Of a DNA stretch of 64,000 nucleotides, positions 1 to 9,136 are shown piece after piece; the stretch's first letter is position 1, and each line of letters opens with the position of its first letter. The stretch spans positions 2,232,001-2,296,000 of the forward strand of contig NZ_CP032744.1 in the NCBI RefSeq assembly GCF_003641145.1. The letters are read 5' to 3'. This stretch comes from Lactiplantibacillus paraplantarum (lineage in GTDB: Bacteria > Bacillota > Bacilli > Lactobacillales > Lactobacillaceae). The notes beneath the pieces were generated by a model that was not told the origin of the DNA, did no database searches, and saw nothing but the letters and a program-made list of their open reading frames with translations. The position numbers and the translations under genes were made by a program.

Positions 1-1
1 C

Positions 2-925
2 GTTGACCCCAGCGTTAAAAATGTGGTTGTCATTGGCTCCGGTTATATCGGTATCGAAGCGGCTGAAGTCTTTGCTAAGGCCGGCATGCACGTCACGGTT
101 ATCGACTTATTACCACGTTTACTCAGCCTTTATCTTGATCAAGAATTCACGGATATCTTAACTAAGACGATGGCCGATCACGGCATCTATGCCGCCGTTG
201 GCCAAGGTATTAAAGCGTATGAAGGCGTTGATGACCACGTCACCAAAGTGGTGACCGACCAAGGCGAATATCCAGCTGATCTAGTCGTAACCGCCGCCGG
301 AATTCGGCCAGCAACTGGCTTCTTGAAGGACGTTGTCGACTTGGATGATCACGGTTTGATCAAGATCAACGACCACCTCCAAACGAGTGACACTGACATT
401 TACGCCGTCGGGGACGCGACCTTAGTCCCATTTGCCCCTACTGGCAAGGATAACCGCATTGCGTTAGCCACTAACGCTCGTCGGCAAGGTCGGATTGCCG
501 CTAAGAACTTACTTGGCGAAAACGTCCCAATGCCCGCCGTTTCTGGTTCATCCGCACTTTCCGTCTTTGACTATCACTTTGCTTCCACTGGTGTTAAAGA
601 AGGTACCGCTGATAAACTGGGCGTCAAGACAGCATCCGTGTTAGTCACCGATACCATTCGGCCTAAATTTGTCTCTGAAGACGCTGGCAACACCAAAGTT
701 TGGTTCAAACTAACCTTTGACCCAACTGACGGTCACGTGCTTGGTGCGCAAATCATGTCGAAGTACGATGTCACAGCTAACATCAACGCCATCTCAGTGG
801 CTATTCAAGCTAAACTGACTGTTGCTGACTTAGCTTACACGGACTTCTTCTTCCAACCAGGCTTCGATCGTCCTTGGAACATTATCAACGTCGCCGCCCA
901 AAAAGCAGCCGCAACCTTAAACTGA
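2..925 (+). CDS. npr: NADH peroxidase/NADH oxidase, 3' part (5' end outside window)
   Basis: This is the C-terminal two thirds of a flavin-dependent NADH peroxidase/oxidase of the pyridine nucleotide-disulfide reductase class II family. The frame is already open at base 2 (VDPSVKN...), so the gene starts before the window; family members are about 450 residues and about 307 are seen. Visible parts are the NAD-binding Rossmann motif GSGYIGIEAAE, the FAD-binding TDIYAVGDA segment, and the dimerisation domain ending FFFQPGFDRPWNIIN, very like the end of enterococcal Npx. The redox-active Cys that separates peroxidase from oxidase lies upstream of the window, so the exact reaction (H2O2 or O2 to water using NADH) cannot be decided here. 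A strong terminator follows 34 bases after the stop. Confidence 0.9.
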   Translation, partial: VDPSVKNVVVIGSGYIGIEAAEVFAKAGMHVTVIDLLPRLLSLYLDQEFTDILTKTMADHGIYAAVGQGIKAYEGVDDHVTKVVTDQGEYPADLVVTAAGIRPATGFLKDVVDLDDHGLIKINDHLQTSDTDIYAVGDATLVPFAPTGKDNRIALATNARRQGRIAAKNLLGENVPMPAVSGSSALSVFDYHFASTGVKEGTADKLGVKTASVLVTDTIRPKFVSEDAGNTKVWFKLTFDPTDGHVLGAQIMSKYDVTANINAISVAIQAKLTVADLAYTDFFFQPGFDRPWNIINVAAQKAAATLN

Positions 926-958
926 ATCAATTAGACCTTAATTAAGCCATGAAACATC

Positions 959-1001
959 AAACGGATTCCTCAGCCACACATTGCTGAAGAATCCGTTTTT
1001 T
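959..1001 (+). terminator. Rho-independent terminator of the NADH peroxidase gene
   Basis: AAACGGATTC/GAATCCGTTT arms with an inner TCAGC/GCTGA extension, followed by a run of T. It lies just after the stop at 925. Confidence 0.85.
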
Positions 1002-1100
1002 AATGCCAGTCATCAGAATTGACAGTGTAACAAGTTTATTTTCAGATATCATTTCATAAAACACCATGCTAGACGTTGTACTAGTTATTACTGAGCATCA

Positions 1101-1854
1101 ATCGTGATTAAAATGTGCCAGTTAGATTACTGTTCGTCAGCCGGTGTGCGTCCTATTCCGACCTCCGGAGCTGGGTGCCAATTGCTGGAACGCAGCCGAC
1201 GTCGATTTGAGCTAACGCCCAACCCGCGTCATCTCAAATACGAGTCTTATTCTAAGCCGGAAGCAACCCACTTCCGACTAAGAATAATTGGGCTACTGAG
1301 CATTGTCACCCAGCCCCTCCAGTCGGTAAGCCGCTCGAATGGCTGATAAAACAGCCACTTAACTCGGTATAATAGGTCGTTGAATATTTTGATACTGACA
1401 CTTCAGTTAGACGTTGCGTTATCATCGTTCATTTTAACTATTCCAATACTACGCATGACGATTTAGACATAGTTCTACTGTCACAATAGTACTATCAGTC
1501 TGAAAGTTTGATGACAAGATTATCGTTTGAGAAGAATAACGATCAGTCCTTCAAAAACTGGGTACGCCTATGTCTGCCTTTAGAACACTGTCCCGGCTGG
1601 AAGGCGTTTCTGACAATGCTCAGCGGTGAAATTCCACTTGGCAAGCGTTCTTTGCTTGGTTAGTGGAAGATCAGTATTTAAGACGTGGGTTGCGGCTTAA
1701 ATCTGTGTCCACCGCGTTCCAGCAATTGGCAGAAATGCCTGGAGGTCGGTTTAGGACGAACCATCAAAGCATGTTTACGCTAACTCGCACTTTTTCCAGC
1801 GGGCCTAAGCTGGCTGCTTTTGAACTTACACAACTGGCACATTTTAATCACAAT
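1101..1854 (+). repeat. Long inverted-repeat intergenic element, copy A
   Basis: A 0.75-kb non-coding element bounded by a perfect 20-nt inverted repeat: GTGATTAAAATGTGCCAGTT at 1104-1123 and its reverse complement at 1832-1851. Inside are two diverged, oppositely oriented arms (about 1124-1350 and 1580-1830). They share TGCCAATTGCTGGAACGC (1176-1193, and inverted at 1714-1731). Each arm carries a hairpin at the matching place: ATTTGAG/CTCAAAT (1205-1211, 1233-1239) in the first and ATTTAAG/CTTAAAT (1676-1682, 1696-1702) in the second. A further hairpin (TATTCTAAGCCGGAAG with CTTCCGACTAAGAATA) and a GAGCTGGGTG/CACCCAG closing stem lie in the first arm. The centre is AT-richer and conserved in copy B. 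Short open frames here are not conserved as protein and are not called. No transposase is present. Either a structured RNA or a non-autonomous palindromic mobile element is possible. Confidence 0.85.
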
Positions 1855-1889
1855 TCATGACAAATTAACTCGCACCATGTGTATCATGT

Positions 1890-1940
1890 TAATAAAAGAC
1901 GGGGATTCAGAAAGGTTTAACTCGCTGAATCCCCGCCTTG
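1890..1940 (-). terminator. Terminator of the TerC/dehydrogenase operon
   Basis: Read on the minus strand, AGGCGGGGATTCAG and CTGAATCCCCGTCT form a long GC-rich stem followed by TTTT. It sits between the dehydrogenase stop (2001) and element A. Confidence 0.8.
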
Positions 1941-2000
1941 ATAACTATTATCTCAAGAAACATATGCTGTTTGAGCGACTTTCATCAAGTCGGCCACGTG

Positions 2001-2861
2001 CTAATAAATATTAATCAAGCCCTGAGTGCCTTGATCACCCAAGCCTTTGACATCGACCATTACTTCATAAAGTCGTTTAGCCTGCGCCGTCGCAACCAGA
2101 TTAAGTCCCATCGCATCCGCCTCACTCAAAGCAATCCGCAAATCTTTAAGAAAATGGCGGGCAAAGAAGCCCGGCGTGTAATCGTCCTTCAAAATCCGGG
2201 GCACGTAATTATCCATGCTCCAGTTATCGGCACCACCGCTGGATAACGTTGCCAAGACTTTTTCCGGATCAAGACCGGCTGCCTTGGTATACAATAACAT
2301 TTCAGTTAAGCCAGTCATCGTCCCTGCAATCATGATCTGATTGGCCATCTTAGCGTGTTGGCCGGTACCAGCATCCCCAAAATGATTGACCTTGTGACCA
2401 AGAACGTTGAATAACGGTAACATCGTCTCGTAAGTAGCGGTATCGCCACCAACCATCACTGTCAAGGTGGCGTTTTGAGCACCAATATCACCACCGGACA
2501 CGGGCGCATCCAAAGCATGCATGGCGTGTTCACGCGCGTAAGTCGCAATTTTAACGGCTAACTTGGGTTGGCTCGTCGTCATGTCAATCACTGTTTTTCC
2601 AGCAGCCAAGCCGCTGAAAATCCCGTGATTGCCAAAATAAACTTGGTCAACGTCCTGTGGAAACCCAACCATGGTGAAGACCACGTCACTCATTTGTGCC
2701 ACGGCAGCCGGCGTATCCGCCCAAGTGGCCCCCGCCGCAACTAACGCATCCGCCTTACTTTTTGTCCGATTATAAACCGTCATATCATAGCCAGCTGCCA
2801 TCAGATTGCGGACAATCGCTGCCCCCATGACGCCGGTACCAATCCAACCTAATTTCATCAT
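2001..2861 (-). CDS. NAD(P)-dependent beta-hydroxyacid dehydrogenase (3-hydroxyisobutyrate dehydrogenase family)
   Basis: A 286-residue oxidoreductase of the 3-hydroxyisobutyrate/tartronate-semialdehyde reductase family. The N-terminal Rossmann motif is GWIGTGVMGAAIVRN (about residues 5-19). The substrate-binding signature DAPVSGGDIGAQ is at about 118-129, and the catalytic lysine is K171 in GQHAKMANQ. Length is normal for the family. The true substrate cannot be read from sequence; succinic-semialdehyde or glyoxylate reductase activity is also possible. Its start overlaps the end of the upstream TerC-family gene by 4 nt, so the two are translationally coupled. ATG at 2861 or the next codon (2858) may be used. 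Confidence 0.88.
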   Translation of the reverse strand: MMKLGWIGTGVMGAAIVRNLMAAGYDMTVYNRTKSKADALVAAGATWADTPAAVAQMSDVVFTMVGFPQDVDQVYFGNHGIFSGLAAGKTVIDMTTSQPKLAVKIATYAREHAMHALDAPVSGGDIGAQNATLTVMVGGDTATYETMLPLFNVLGHKVNHFGDAGTGQHAKMANQIMIAGTMTGLTEMLLYTKAAGLDPEKVLATLSSGGADNWSMDNYVPRILKDDYTPGFFARHFLKDLRIALSEADAMGLNLVATAQAKRLYEVMVDVKGLGDQGTQGLINIY

Positions 2862-3631
2862 TTACGCACCTTTCCTTCTACGCGCTGTTCATTGCGGAGA
2901 CGTCGCCAAAAATGAATCAGGAGCGTGATCATAAATGCTACTAATACGATACCACCAAAGGCCGTCGCGGGAATATCCCAACCAATGGCAGGAATCGAAA
3001 TAAATAATTTAATGGCAATCAAAACAATCAAGCAGTATGCCATCGTTTCCAGTTCAGGAATCTTACGCATTAATCGCATGATTACTTCAGCAATCCCGCG
3101 CATGCAAGCAATCCCAATCATGCCACCAATCAAGACGATGACTGGATTATCAGAAATGGCTAATGAAGCTAATACCGAATCAATTGAAAAAATAATATCC
3201 ATCATTTCAATCTGAATCACAACTGACCAAAAATTACTCAAGCCAAAGAAACGTCGTTGTTTCTTCGGTTTCTGTGCCACCGCAGCCCCATTTTTCGGCT
3301 GACTAAAATACCGATAAACCAAGTACACTAGGTAAGCCGCACCTAACACCTTAATCTCCCAAAAACTAATTAAATACGTCCCGATTCCAATAATCAAGAA
3401 TCGAAACACGTAGGCCCCCCATAAGCCATAGAATAACGATTTTTCGCGTTCTTGTAAATTATCTAAACTCTGTGTTTGCGCTGCCAAGACGACGGCGTTA
3501 TCAACTGAGAGCAAACATTCAATAATCGCTAATGATAAAATAATCAACCAATCATTAGCAGATGTTATCACGTTGCCCCAGTTAGTTGCGCTGAAGAAGG
3601 GTCCATACAACTGTTCGATTAAATGTAACAA
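2858..3631 (-). CDS. TerC family integral membrane protein
   Basis: A 257-residue protein with about seven hydrophobic segments. The signature of the TerC/YkoY/YjbE group is clear: IECLLSVDNAVVLA near the N-terminus and IFSIDSVLASLA in the second half, with conserved acidic residues inside membrane segments. Family members are linked to metal-ion (Mn2+) export or metalation of exported proteins; the substrate here is unknown. I chose the TTG at 3631 because AGAGG lies 6 nt upstream; a longer frame to 3652 has no ribosome site. A hydrophilic loop rich in K/R (about residues 85-100) separates the two halves. Followed by the dehydrogenase with a 4-nt overlap. Confidence 0.85.
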   Translation of the reverse strand: MLHLIEQLYGPFFSATNWGNVITSANDWLIILSLAIIECLLSVDNAVVLAAQTQSLDNLQEREKSLFYGLWGAYVFRFLIIGIGTYLISFWEIKVLGAAYLVYLVYRYFSQPKNGAAVAQKPKKQRRFFGLSNFWSVVIQIEMMDIIFSIDSVLASLAISDNPVIVLIGGMIGIACMRGIAEVIMRLMRKIPELETMAYCLIVLIAIKLFISIPAIGWDIPATAFGGIVLVAFMITLLIHFWRRLRNEQRVEGKVRK

Positions 3632-3780
3632 GCGGCATCCTCTTTCTCTCAATTTGATTTGCTAATTTAAGTATACCCGTAAAAATAATTGATGACGCTT
3701 CCGCGAACTAATTTTCAAAAATAAAACTTATTTTCATCGTATTTACGAATCATTATTCTAATAAGCTGTCTGTGGATAAC

Positions 3781-3807
3781 AAAAAAACTAGCCTATTGCT
3801 AGTTTTC
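3781..3807 (-). terminator. Terminator of the O-acetyltransferase gene
   Basis: AAAACTAGC/GCTAGTTTT stem with a 5-nt loop. On the minus strand it is followed by a run of seven T. It lies 8 bases after the stop of the acetyltransferase. Confidence 0.8.
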
Positions 3808-3814
3808 TAACCCA

Positions 3815-4369
3815 TCATTCTAATGTCCGGATGACTTTAGCTGGCACACCGGCCACTAATACATTATCTGGCACATCATGTGTCACGACCGCTCCCGCAG
3901 CGACCACGACATTATTACCAATTGTCACGCCGGGGGTAATTACCACTCTACCACCAATCCAGACATCATCACCAATCGTGACTGGATGCCCTTGTGCAAG
4001 GTTAGCACGTCGGCCACGTGCCGTTAACGGATGATTGACCGTATAAATATCGACATTCGGACCAATCATTACGTTATCGCCAATCCGAACCGGCGCAATA
4101 TCCAAAATCGTTAAATTATAATTGCTGAGAAAATTATCGCCAACGTGAATATTACGACCATTATCGCAATTAAAATTAGCTTGCACAGAAAGATTGCGGC
4201 CATAGCTACCTAAAATTGCTTGCATCTTGACAGTTTGCGCATCAGGATCCGTCGCATCAATCTGATTGAATTCTTGACATAATTGGGCCGCGCGCGCCTT
4301 TTGTGCAGCCACCTCAGCGTCCTTAAATTGGTACCACTCACCAGCGGTTAATTTTGCTAATTCTGACAT
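3815..4369 (-). CDS. Sugar O-acetyltransferase (maltose/galactoside acetyltransferase type)
   Basis: A 184-residue hexapeptide-repeat acetyltransferase of the Maa/LacA/NodL group. The N-terminal maltose acetyltransferase cap (LTAGEWYQFKDAEV...) is followed by left-handed beta-helix repeats (IHVGDN, VRIGDNVMIGPN, VTIGDDVWIGGRVVITPGVTIGNNVVVAAGAVVTHDVPDN). The catalytic His is in YTVNHPL. It transfers acetyl from acetyl-CoA to a sugar hydroxyl in the cytoplasm. I chose the ATG at 4369 because AAAGGAG precedes it; the frame is open to 4435 but that part has no ribosome site. It is a single gene with its own terminator, and its upstream side abuts repeat element copy B. Confidence 0.88.
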   Translation of the reverse strand: MSELAKLTAGEWYQFKDAEVAAQKARAAQLCQEFNQIDATDPDAQTVKMQAILGSYGRNLSVQANFNCDNGRNIHVGDNFLSNYNLTILDIAPVRIGDNVMIGPNVDIYTVNHPLTARGRRANLAQGHPVTIGDDVWIGGRVVITPGVTIGNNVVVAAGAVVTHDVPDNVLVAGVPAKVIRTLE

Positions 4370-4442
4370 TGTGCCACACTCCTTTAGATTTATTACTTTA
4401 ACTGTACGACTTAGAGTATGCTCCAAGTCAACCAAAAACTTA

Positions 4443-5098
4443 CTGATTAGCCACTGTCGAACCGAGCGTCCACGTCACCGTTCCTGTATAAGTCGCTGCT
4501 CGGGCCGTTGCCGTATTAACTCGTAGTAACAGTCCATCATTTGCCGACCAGCCACTCGAATGACAGATGAATAGACCCTTAGCTTGAGGCAATTGGTCAT
4601 TGCGTATTTTGATACTAGAACTTCAATTAAACGTTAAGTTGGCATTAACCATTGTAGACATTTCAATACCAATATGGATATTTAGATATGGTTAGGCTGT
4701 CGCAATAGCATCGTCAGTCTGACAGTTAAATGCCAAAATTACCGTTTGTGAATAACAACAATCAGGCCATCAAAAGTTGAGTACATCCCTGTCAGTCATT
4801 CGAATACTGTCCTGACTGTAAGGCGTTTCTGACAATGCTCAGCACTGCAAGCGTGTGGACTCAGTCTAACCCGAACACGTTTCGTCAATATGGCATTAAA
4901 GCGTGGAAGATCAGTATTTAAGACGTGGGCTGCGGTTTAAATCTGTGTCCATCGCGTTCCAGCAATTGGCAGAAATGTCTGGAAGTCGATATAGAAAGCA
5001 CCTACCAAGTAAGTCCACCCCAATCAGAACTTTTCTCAGTGGGCCTAAGCTGACTGTTTTTGACTTTAGTTGTTTCGACCGCTTTAATCATGATTAAT
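4443..5098 (+). repeat. Long inverted-repeat intergenic element, copy B (degenerate first arm)
   Basis: Same element and same orientation as copy A. The centre (TTTTGATACT... through CAGTCTGAC) and the second arm, including inverted TGCCAATTGCTGGAACGC (4954-4971) and the ATTTAAG/TTTAAAT hairpin, align well with copy A. The first arm is shortened and unrecognisable between about 4463 and 4545. The right end (GTTTCGACCGCTTTAATCATGATTA, given here in parts: GTTTCGACC at 5072-5080 and GCTTTAATCATGATTA at 5081-5096) is matched only loosely by the left end (CTGATTAGCCACTGTCGAAC, 4443-4462). This looks like an older, decaying copy. Confidence 0.7.
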
Positions 5099-5121
5099 AC
5101 CAATTGCATCGAAATTAACCA

Positions 5122-5155
5122 TAAAAAGGAAACCCGCAAGTACACAGATTTCCTT
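5122..5155 (-). terminator. Terminator of the histidine operon
   Basis: On the minus strand AAGGAAA...TTTCCTT with a long loop, followed by TTTAT, just downstream of the hisC stop. The stem is short (7 bp), so strength is uncertain. Confidence 0.55.
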
Positions 5156-5163
5156 CATATTAT

Positions 5164-6234
5164 TTAAGCTTTAAACTCGCGCATCAATTGTTGGACCTGC
5201 CGATTATCGTCAGCAGTACCAATGGTTACTCGTAACCAGCCCGGTCGTAAGCCAGTTCTGATTAAATAACCATGCTGGCGTAAGTAATCGGCTAGTCGGT
5301 CTGCTGCGGGATAATTGAAGAAAATAAAGTTGGCCCCCGACTGATCATACGTCAGGCCTTGCTCATCCAAGAATGTTAACCATTTAGTACGCTCGGTTGC
5401 GTTTTTTTGAACAATAGTTTGAACAAAATCAGCGTCGTTAATCGCTGCCAAGGCCGCCACTTGTGCTAATGAATTTACGTTATAAGGCAACCGAATCGTT
5501 TGCATCGTTGACGCATACTGCAAGTTGAAGACCGCATAACCGACCCGGAAATTAGCCAAACCATATGCTTTTGAGAAGGTGCGCATGACGGCCACGTTCG
5601 CATACTTAGCAGGTAATTGCATGGCAGTGACCTGCGACGCAGCCGGGACAAAATCAATATAGGCTTCATCAATTAAGACCATCGTGTCAGTTGGGACTTG
5701 CTGAATGAAAGCTTCAATACTTGCCAGCGATTCAACTGTTCCAGTCGGATTATTCGGATTACATAACCAGACCATTTTCACCTGAGGGGTAATTGCACGC
5801 AGCAAACTAGTAAAATCAACGTGGTCATTCGACAATGTTGGCACACTGACTAGTTTAGCACCCTCGATTTCAGCGTGTAACCCGTATTCAGAAAACGTCG
5901 GTGTCGAGACCAACACTTGATCATCGGGAGCTAAAAATGTTCGTGATAGCATCACAATCATCTCGTCAAGGCCAACGCTAAAGACAATACTGGCTGGATC
6001 AATCTGTTGTTGCGCTGCAACTGCTTGCCGTAACACCGCCGCCTCAGCATCTGGATAACGATTGCTTTGAGCAAAATCCCAATTTTTGACGGCTTCGGCC
6101 ACTGCTGGTGAAGTGCCATACGGATTTTCATTGGCTGACAACCGGACTAATTTGGCGACGCCCAATTCTGCTTGCAAAGTCGCCAGGGGTTTCTCTGGCA
6201 CATACGGCTTTAACCGTTTAATACTAGCCTTCAT
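5164..6234 (-). CDS. hisC: Histidinol-phosphate aminotransferase
   Basis: A 356-residue class II PLP aminotransferase that converts imidazole-acetol phosphate plus glutamate to L-histidinol phosphate. Seen: SANENPYG near residue 35, NPNNPTG at about 160, DEAYIDF at about 189, and the PLP lysine K222 in TFSKAYGLANFRVGY. It is the last gene of the his operon, 11 nt after hisE. AGGAGG lies 7 nt before the ATG. HisC enzymes often also act on aromatic amino acids; that cannot be judged here. Confidence 0.95.
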   Translation of the reverse strand: MKASIKRLKPYVPEKPLATLQAELGVAKLVRLSANENPYGTSPAVAEAVKNWDFAQSNRYPDAEAAVLRQAVAAQQQIDPASIVFSVGLDEMIVMLSRTFLAPDDQVLVSTPTFSEYGLHAEIEGAKLVSVPTLSNDHVDFTSLLRAITPQVKMVWLCNPNNPTGTVESLASIEAFIQQVPTDTMVLIDEAYIDFVPAASQVTAMQLPAKYANVAVMRTFSKAYGLANFRVGYAVFNLQYASTMQTIRLPYNVNSLAQVAALAAINDADFVQTIVQKNATERTKWLTFLDEQGLTYDQSGANFIFFNYPAADRLADYLRQHGYLIRTGLRPGWLRVTIGTADDNRQVQQLMREFKA

Positions 6235-6245
6235 CCAACTACCTC

Positions 6246-6578
6246 CTATAAATTATTGATTTCAGGTCGATCCTTGTAGTCACTCATCTTGCCCTCACGT
6301 TTAGCCAATTCTTGCTTGATCTGGTCAAAGCTAACACCACGTTCGACCAATAGCACTAAAACGTGATACAACAAGTCTGCCGTCTCATAAGTCAATTCAT
6401 CATCACCAGGGTTTTTGGCCGCCACAATGACTTCAGTCGATTCCTCGCCGACCTTCTTTAAAATCTTATCGAGCCCCTTAGTGAATAAATAATCCGTATA
6501 GGAGCCCTTCTTAGGCGTTGCTTTCCGTTGTTTGATCAGTTCATATAATTCTTCCATATTTTGCATATTCGACACCAC
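6246..6578 (-). CDS. hisE: Phosphoribosyl-ATP pyrophosphatase
   Basis: A separate HisE (about 105-110 residues), hydrolysing PR-ATP to PR-AMP and pyrophosphate, the second step of histidine synthesis. The all-alpha MazG-like fold signature [34 protein letters not shown] is complete. Many bacteria have a HisI-HisE fusion; here the two are separate and 156 bases apart. The start is uncertain: GTG at 6578 or 6575, or ATG at 6566. The last is preceded by a weak AAAGTGG. Confidence 0.92.
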   Translation of the reverse strand: MVSNMQNMEELYELIKQRKATPKKGSYTDYLFTKGLDKILKKVGEESTEVIVAAKNPGDDELTYETADLLYHVLVLLVERGVSFDQIKQELAKREGKMSDYKDRPEINNL

Positions 6579-6734
6579 TTTCTTCTATAATATATTAATC
6601 AATTAATGAGGACTGAAAACCATCTGCCGTTAATCAACCATCCCAACATCACGCGTGATTCTTGCAGCAGATTAGCTTCCTACTAACACAACCGGGCTCA
6701 CAGACGATGTCGTCAATTGCAACAGTCTAACGTC
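6579..6734 (-). other. Untranslated gap inside the his operon between hisI and hisE
   Basis: The other his genes overlap or lie within about 66 bases of each other, but 156 bases separate hisI from hisE. I see no open frame, terminator or clear promoter in it. It may hold a processing site or simply be the scar of a lost segment. Confidence 0.5.
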
Positions 6735-7061
6735 TCAGCCTTCATTTTCTAGTTCAACCGGGTTAAAGAAACAACTCGTATGTCCCGTATGGCAAGCGGG
6801 ACCGTGTGGGTGAACTGTGACCAATAAAGTATCTTGGTCACAATCCAACGTCATACTGACGACATCTTGCAAGTTACCGCTCGTAGCGCCTTTGTGCCAT
6901 AATTCTTGCCGTGACCGTGACCAGAACCACGTTTGGCCTGACGTCACTGTTCGGTGATAACTTTCAGCATTCATCCACGCAACCATCAAGACATCCTTCG
7001 TATCCGAATCAGTGACGACCGTTGTCAGCAAGCCATCGCCCTTCTCAAAATCTGGTGTCAT
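6735..7061 (-). CDS. hisI: Phosphoribosyl-AMP cyclohydrolase
   Basis: A 108-residue stand-alone HisI that opens the adenine ring of PR-AMP. Diagnostic motifs are [18 protein letters not shown] and the metal-binding [21 protein letters not shown] with its conserved Asp, Cys and His residues. Length is normal for the single-domain form. The start overlaps the hisF stop by 4 nt, so translation is coupled. Confidence 0.95.
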   Translation of the reverse strand: MTPDFEKGDGLLTTVVTDSDTKDVLMVAWMNAESYHRTVTSGQTWFWSRSRQELWHKGATSGNLQDVVSMTLDCDQDTLLVTVHPHGPACHTGHTSCFFNPVELENEG

Positions 7062-7816
7062 CGTACACCCACTCCTCGCTCGCGTAATCTCGTTTTAACA
7101 TCCGCAATCGTCAACTCGCCAAAGTGGAAGACGGAAGCCGCCAATGCACCATCAATCGGGGTTGTCCTAAAAACATCCACAAAGTCTTGTAAGTTACCCG
7201 CACCACCGCTGGCAATAATGGGTACGTTAACGGCTGCTCCCAGCGCCTGATACAACTTCGTATCAAACCCCGCCTTCGTGCCATCACGGTCCATACTCGT
7301 CACCAATAGCTCGCCCGCTCCTAATGCCACGGCCTGTTTTGCCCAAGCAATCGCATCTAGGTCAGTCGCTTGTTGACCACCATGCGTATAAACACGATAT
7401 TGTTGTGTGGATGAATCCCACGCCGCATCAATGGCAACGACTATGCACTGATTGCCAAACTTCTCGGCCCCAGCACGAATCAGTTCCGGATTGGCCACTG
7501 CCGCAGAATTGATGGCCGTCTTGTCAGCGCCTGCTCGTAGAATCCGTTGCATATCCGCGACACTACTAATGCCACCACCAATCGTCAGTGGCATGAAAAC
7601 CTGAGCTGAGACCTGCTCAACCATTGTCGCCATAGTCTCACGGTGCTCATTGGTGGCCGCAATATCTAAAAAGACTAATTCATCAGCACCCTGTTGTTGA
7701 TAAGCCGCTGCAATCGCAACTGGGTCACCAACATCAGTCAAATTCACAAAGTTAACACCTTTCTTGACTCGGCCATCGGCAACGTCCAGACAAGGAATAA
7801 TCCGTTTTGCTAACAT
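7058..7816 (-). CDS. hisF: Imidazole glycerol phosphate synthase, cyclase subunit
   Basis: A 252-residue (beta-alpha)8 barrel that joins HisH-derived ammonia to PRFAR, giving imidazole glycerol phosphate and AICAR. Seen: the N-terminal [17 protein letters not shown], the phosphate-binding IGGGISS and SGGAGN loops, and the catalytic Asp in VVAIDAAWD. It overlaps hisA by 7 nt upstream and hisI by 4 nt downstream. Confidence 0.96.
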   Translation of the reverse strand: MLAKRIIPCLDVADGRVKKGVNFVNLTDVGDPVAIAAAYQQQGADELVFLDIAATNEHRETMATMVEQVSAQVFMPLTIGGGISSVADMQRILRAGADKTAINSAAVANPELIRAGAEKFGNQCIVVAIDAAWDSSTQQYRVYTHGGQQATDLDAIAWAKQAVALGAGELLVTSMDRDGTKAGFDTKLYQALGAAVNVPIIASGGAGNLQDFVDVFRTTPIDGALAASVFHFGELTIADVKTRLRERGVGVR

Positions 7817-8535
7817 TTAGTCACCCCCGCCAACTCAGCCAGTGTCACGCCGCCTTCAGCTAAGGCTTTACCAATAATGACATCTTTAAACCCACTAGCT
7901 TGTAAGACTTGAACATCGGTCAAATTTCGAACGCCACCACTGGCAATCAAGTTGGCCGTGGGCACTTGGGCTTGTAATTCTTGATACAACGCGAGGTTCG
8001 GCCCCTGCATCGTGCCATCACGCGCAACGTCCGTCACGATAAAATGCTTGGCACCACTTGCGGTCATCGTCTTCATTAACGTACTCATCTTGGTCTGCGA
8101 CTGCTCCAACCAGCCTTTAATTGCCACATAGCCGTTGGTTCCGTCCAACCCAATCACGATTCGTTCGCCACCAAACTCACTTAGCAACTGTTTAACCAGT
8201 TGTGGATCAGTCAACGCAACCGACCCTAGAATCAAGCGGTCAATCCCCAATTTGAGATAATCAGTCGCAAGCTCGTAAGTGCGAATGCCACCGCCAAGCT
8301 CAATCGTACCGGTAAACGCCTGCCGAATCGCCGTAATCGTCGCTAAGTTTTCAGGACGACCAGACTTGGCCCCGTCTAAATCAACCATGTGTAGTTGCTG
8401 CAGGCCCGCCGCATTAATTTGTTGGGCTTGAACGACAGGGTCAGAATTGATTAACGTTGCTTGTTTAAAATCACCTTGGTAGAGCCGGACACTCTGACCG
8501 GCCCGTAAATCAATTGCTGGAAAAATCATTTGCAC
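7810..8535 (-). CDS. hisA: ProFAR isomerase
   Basis: A 241-residue (beta-alpha)8 barrel isomerising ProFAR to PRFAR. Seen: [39 protein letters not shown] and IASGGVRN. Catalytic Asp residues are in AIDL and TDVARDG. It overlaps the end of hisH by 26 nt. The start may be GTG at 8535 or ATG at 8529; AAGGA lies upstream inside hisH. Confidence 0.95.
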   Translation of the reverse strand: MQMIFPAIDLRAGQSVRLYQGDFKQATLINSDPVVQAQQINAAGLQQLHMVDLDGAKSGRPENLATITAIRQAFTGTIELGGGIRTYELATDYLKLGIDRLILGSVALTDPQLVKQLLSEFGGERIVIGLDGTNGYVAIKGWLEQSQTKMSTLMKTMTASGAKHFIVTDVARDGTMQGPNLALYQELQAQVPTANLIASGGVRNLTDVQVLQASGFKDVIIGKALAEGGVTLAELAGVTKC

Positions 8536-9136
8536 TCACCATTTCCTTAAAAGCTGCTAGTTGTTTCAGTCCGACTTGCCCACTCTTTTCCGGGTGAAAC
8601 TGCATGCCAATCACATTTTGCCGCTGGACGATACTTGGGACCTGGACGCCGTGTTGGACCGTCGCCACAATTTCTGCTGCCGGGCAAACCGCGTAGTACG
8701 AATGAACGAAGTAAGTATAAGCTGCGTCAATACTGGCAAAGGGACTGTCAGAACGCTGGAGTTCATTCTGATTCCAACCCATCTGTGGGACTTTGACATT
8801 CAAGTCCGTTGGCAGAGCAGTAACGTGGCCGCTTAACAACCCCAGACCCGAATGCTCACCGTATTCTGAGCTACTCTCAAACAACAGTTGCATACCCAGA
8901 CAAATCCCCAAAATGGGCTTACCATTCTGCGCTAATGTCTGTAATACGCTAACTAGTCGTCGTTCTTTCAAAGCAGCCATCGCCGCTGCGAAAGCCCCTA
9001 CGCCGGGTAAAATGATCGCATCGGCGACCGCTAATTGTTGCGGGTCAGCCGTTAAAACGGTTGGCACTTGCAGGTAGTCAAAAGCTTTCTTCAGATTACG
9101 AGTATTGCCCGTATCATAATCGACGATCGCAAACAT
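8510..9136 (-). CDS. hisH: Imidazole glycerol phosphate synthase, glutaminase subunit
   Basis: A 208-residue class I glutamine amidotransferase supplying ammonia to HisF. The nucleophilic Cys is in GICLGMQLLFE; the His-Glu of the triad is in GMQFHPEKS. The oxyanion strand LPGVGAF is also seen. It begins directly after the hisB stop and overlaps hisA. Confidence 0.95.
   Translation of the reverse strand: MFAIVDYDTGNTRNLKKAFDYLQVPTVLTADPQQLAVADAIILPGVGAFAAAMAALKERRLVSVLQTLAQNGKPILGICLGMQLLFESSSEYGEHSGLGLLSGHVTALPTDLNVKVPQMGWNQNELQRSDSPFASIDAAYTYFVHSYYAVCPAAEIVATVQHGVQVPSIVQRQNVIGMQFHPEKSGQVGLKQLAAFKEMVSANDFSSN

Noticed and set aside
1104..1860. Short open frames of 65-102 codons in element copy A (and the like in copies B, C, D)
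   Set aside because: They recur only because the DNA repeats. They begin without ribosome sites, run on different strands in different copies and are broken by indels that do not respect codons. Structure, not protein, is conserved.
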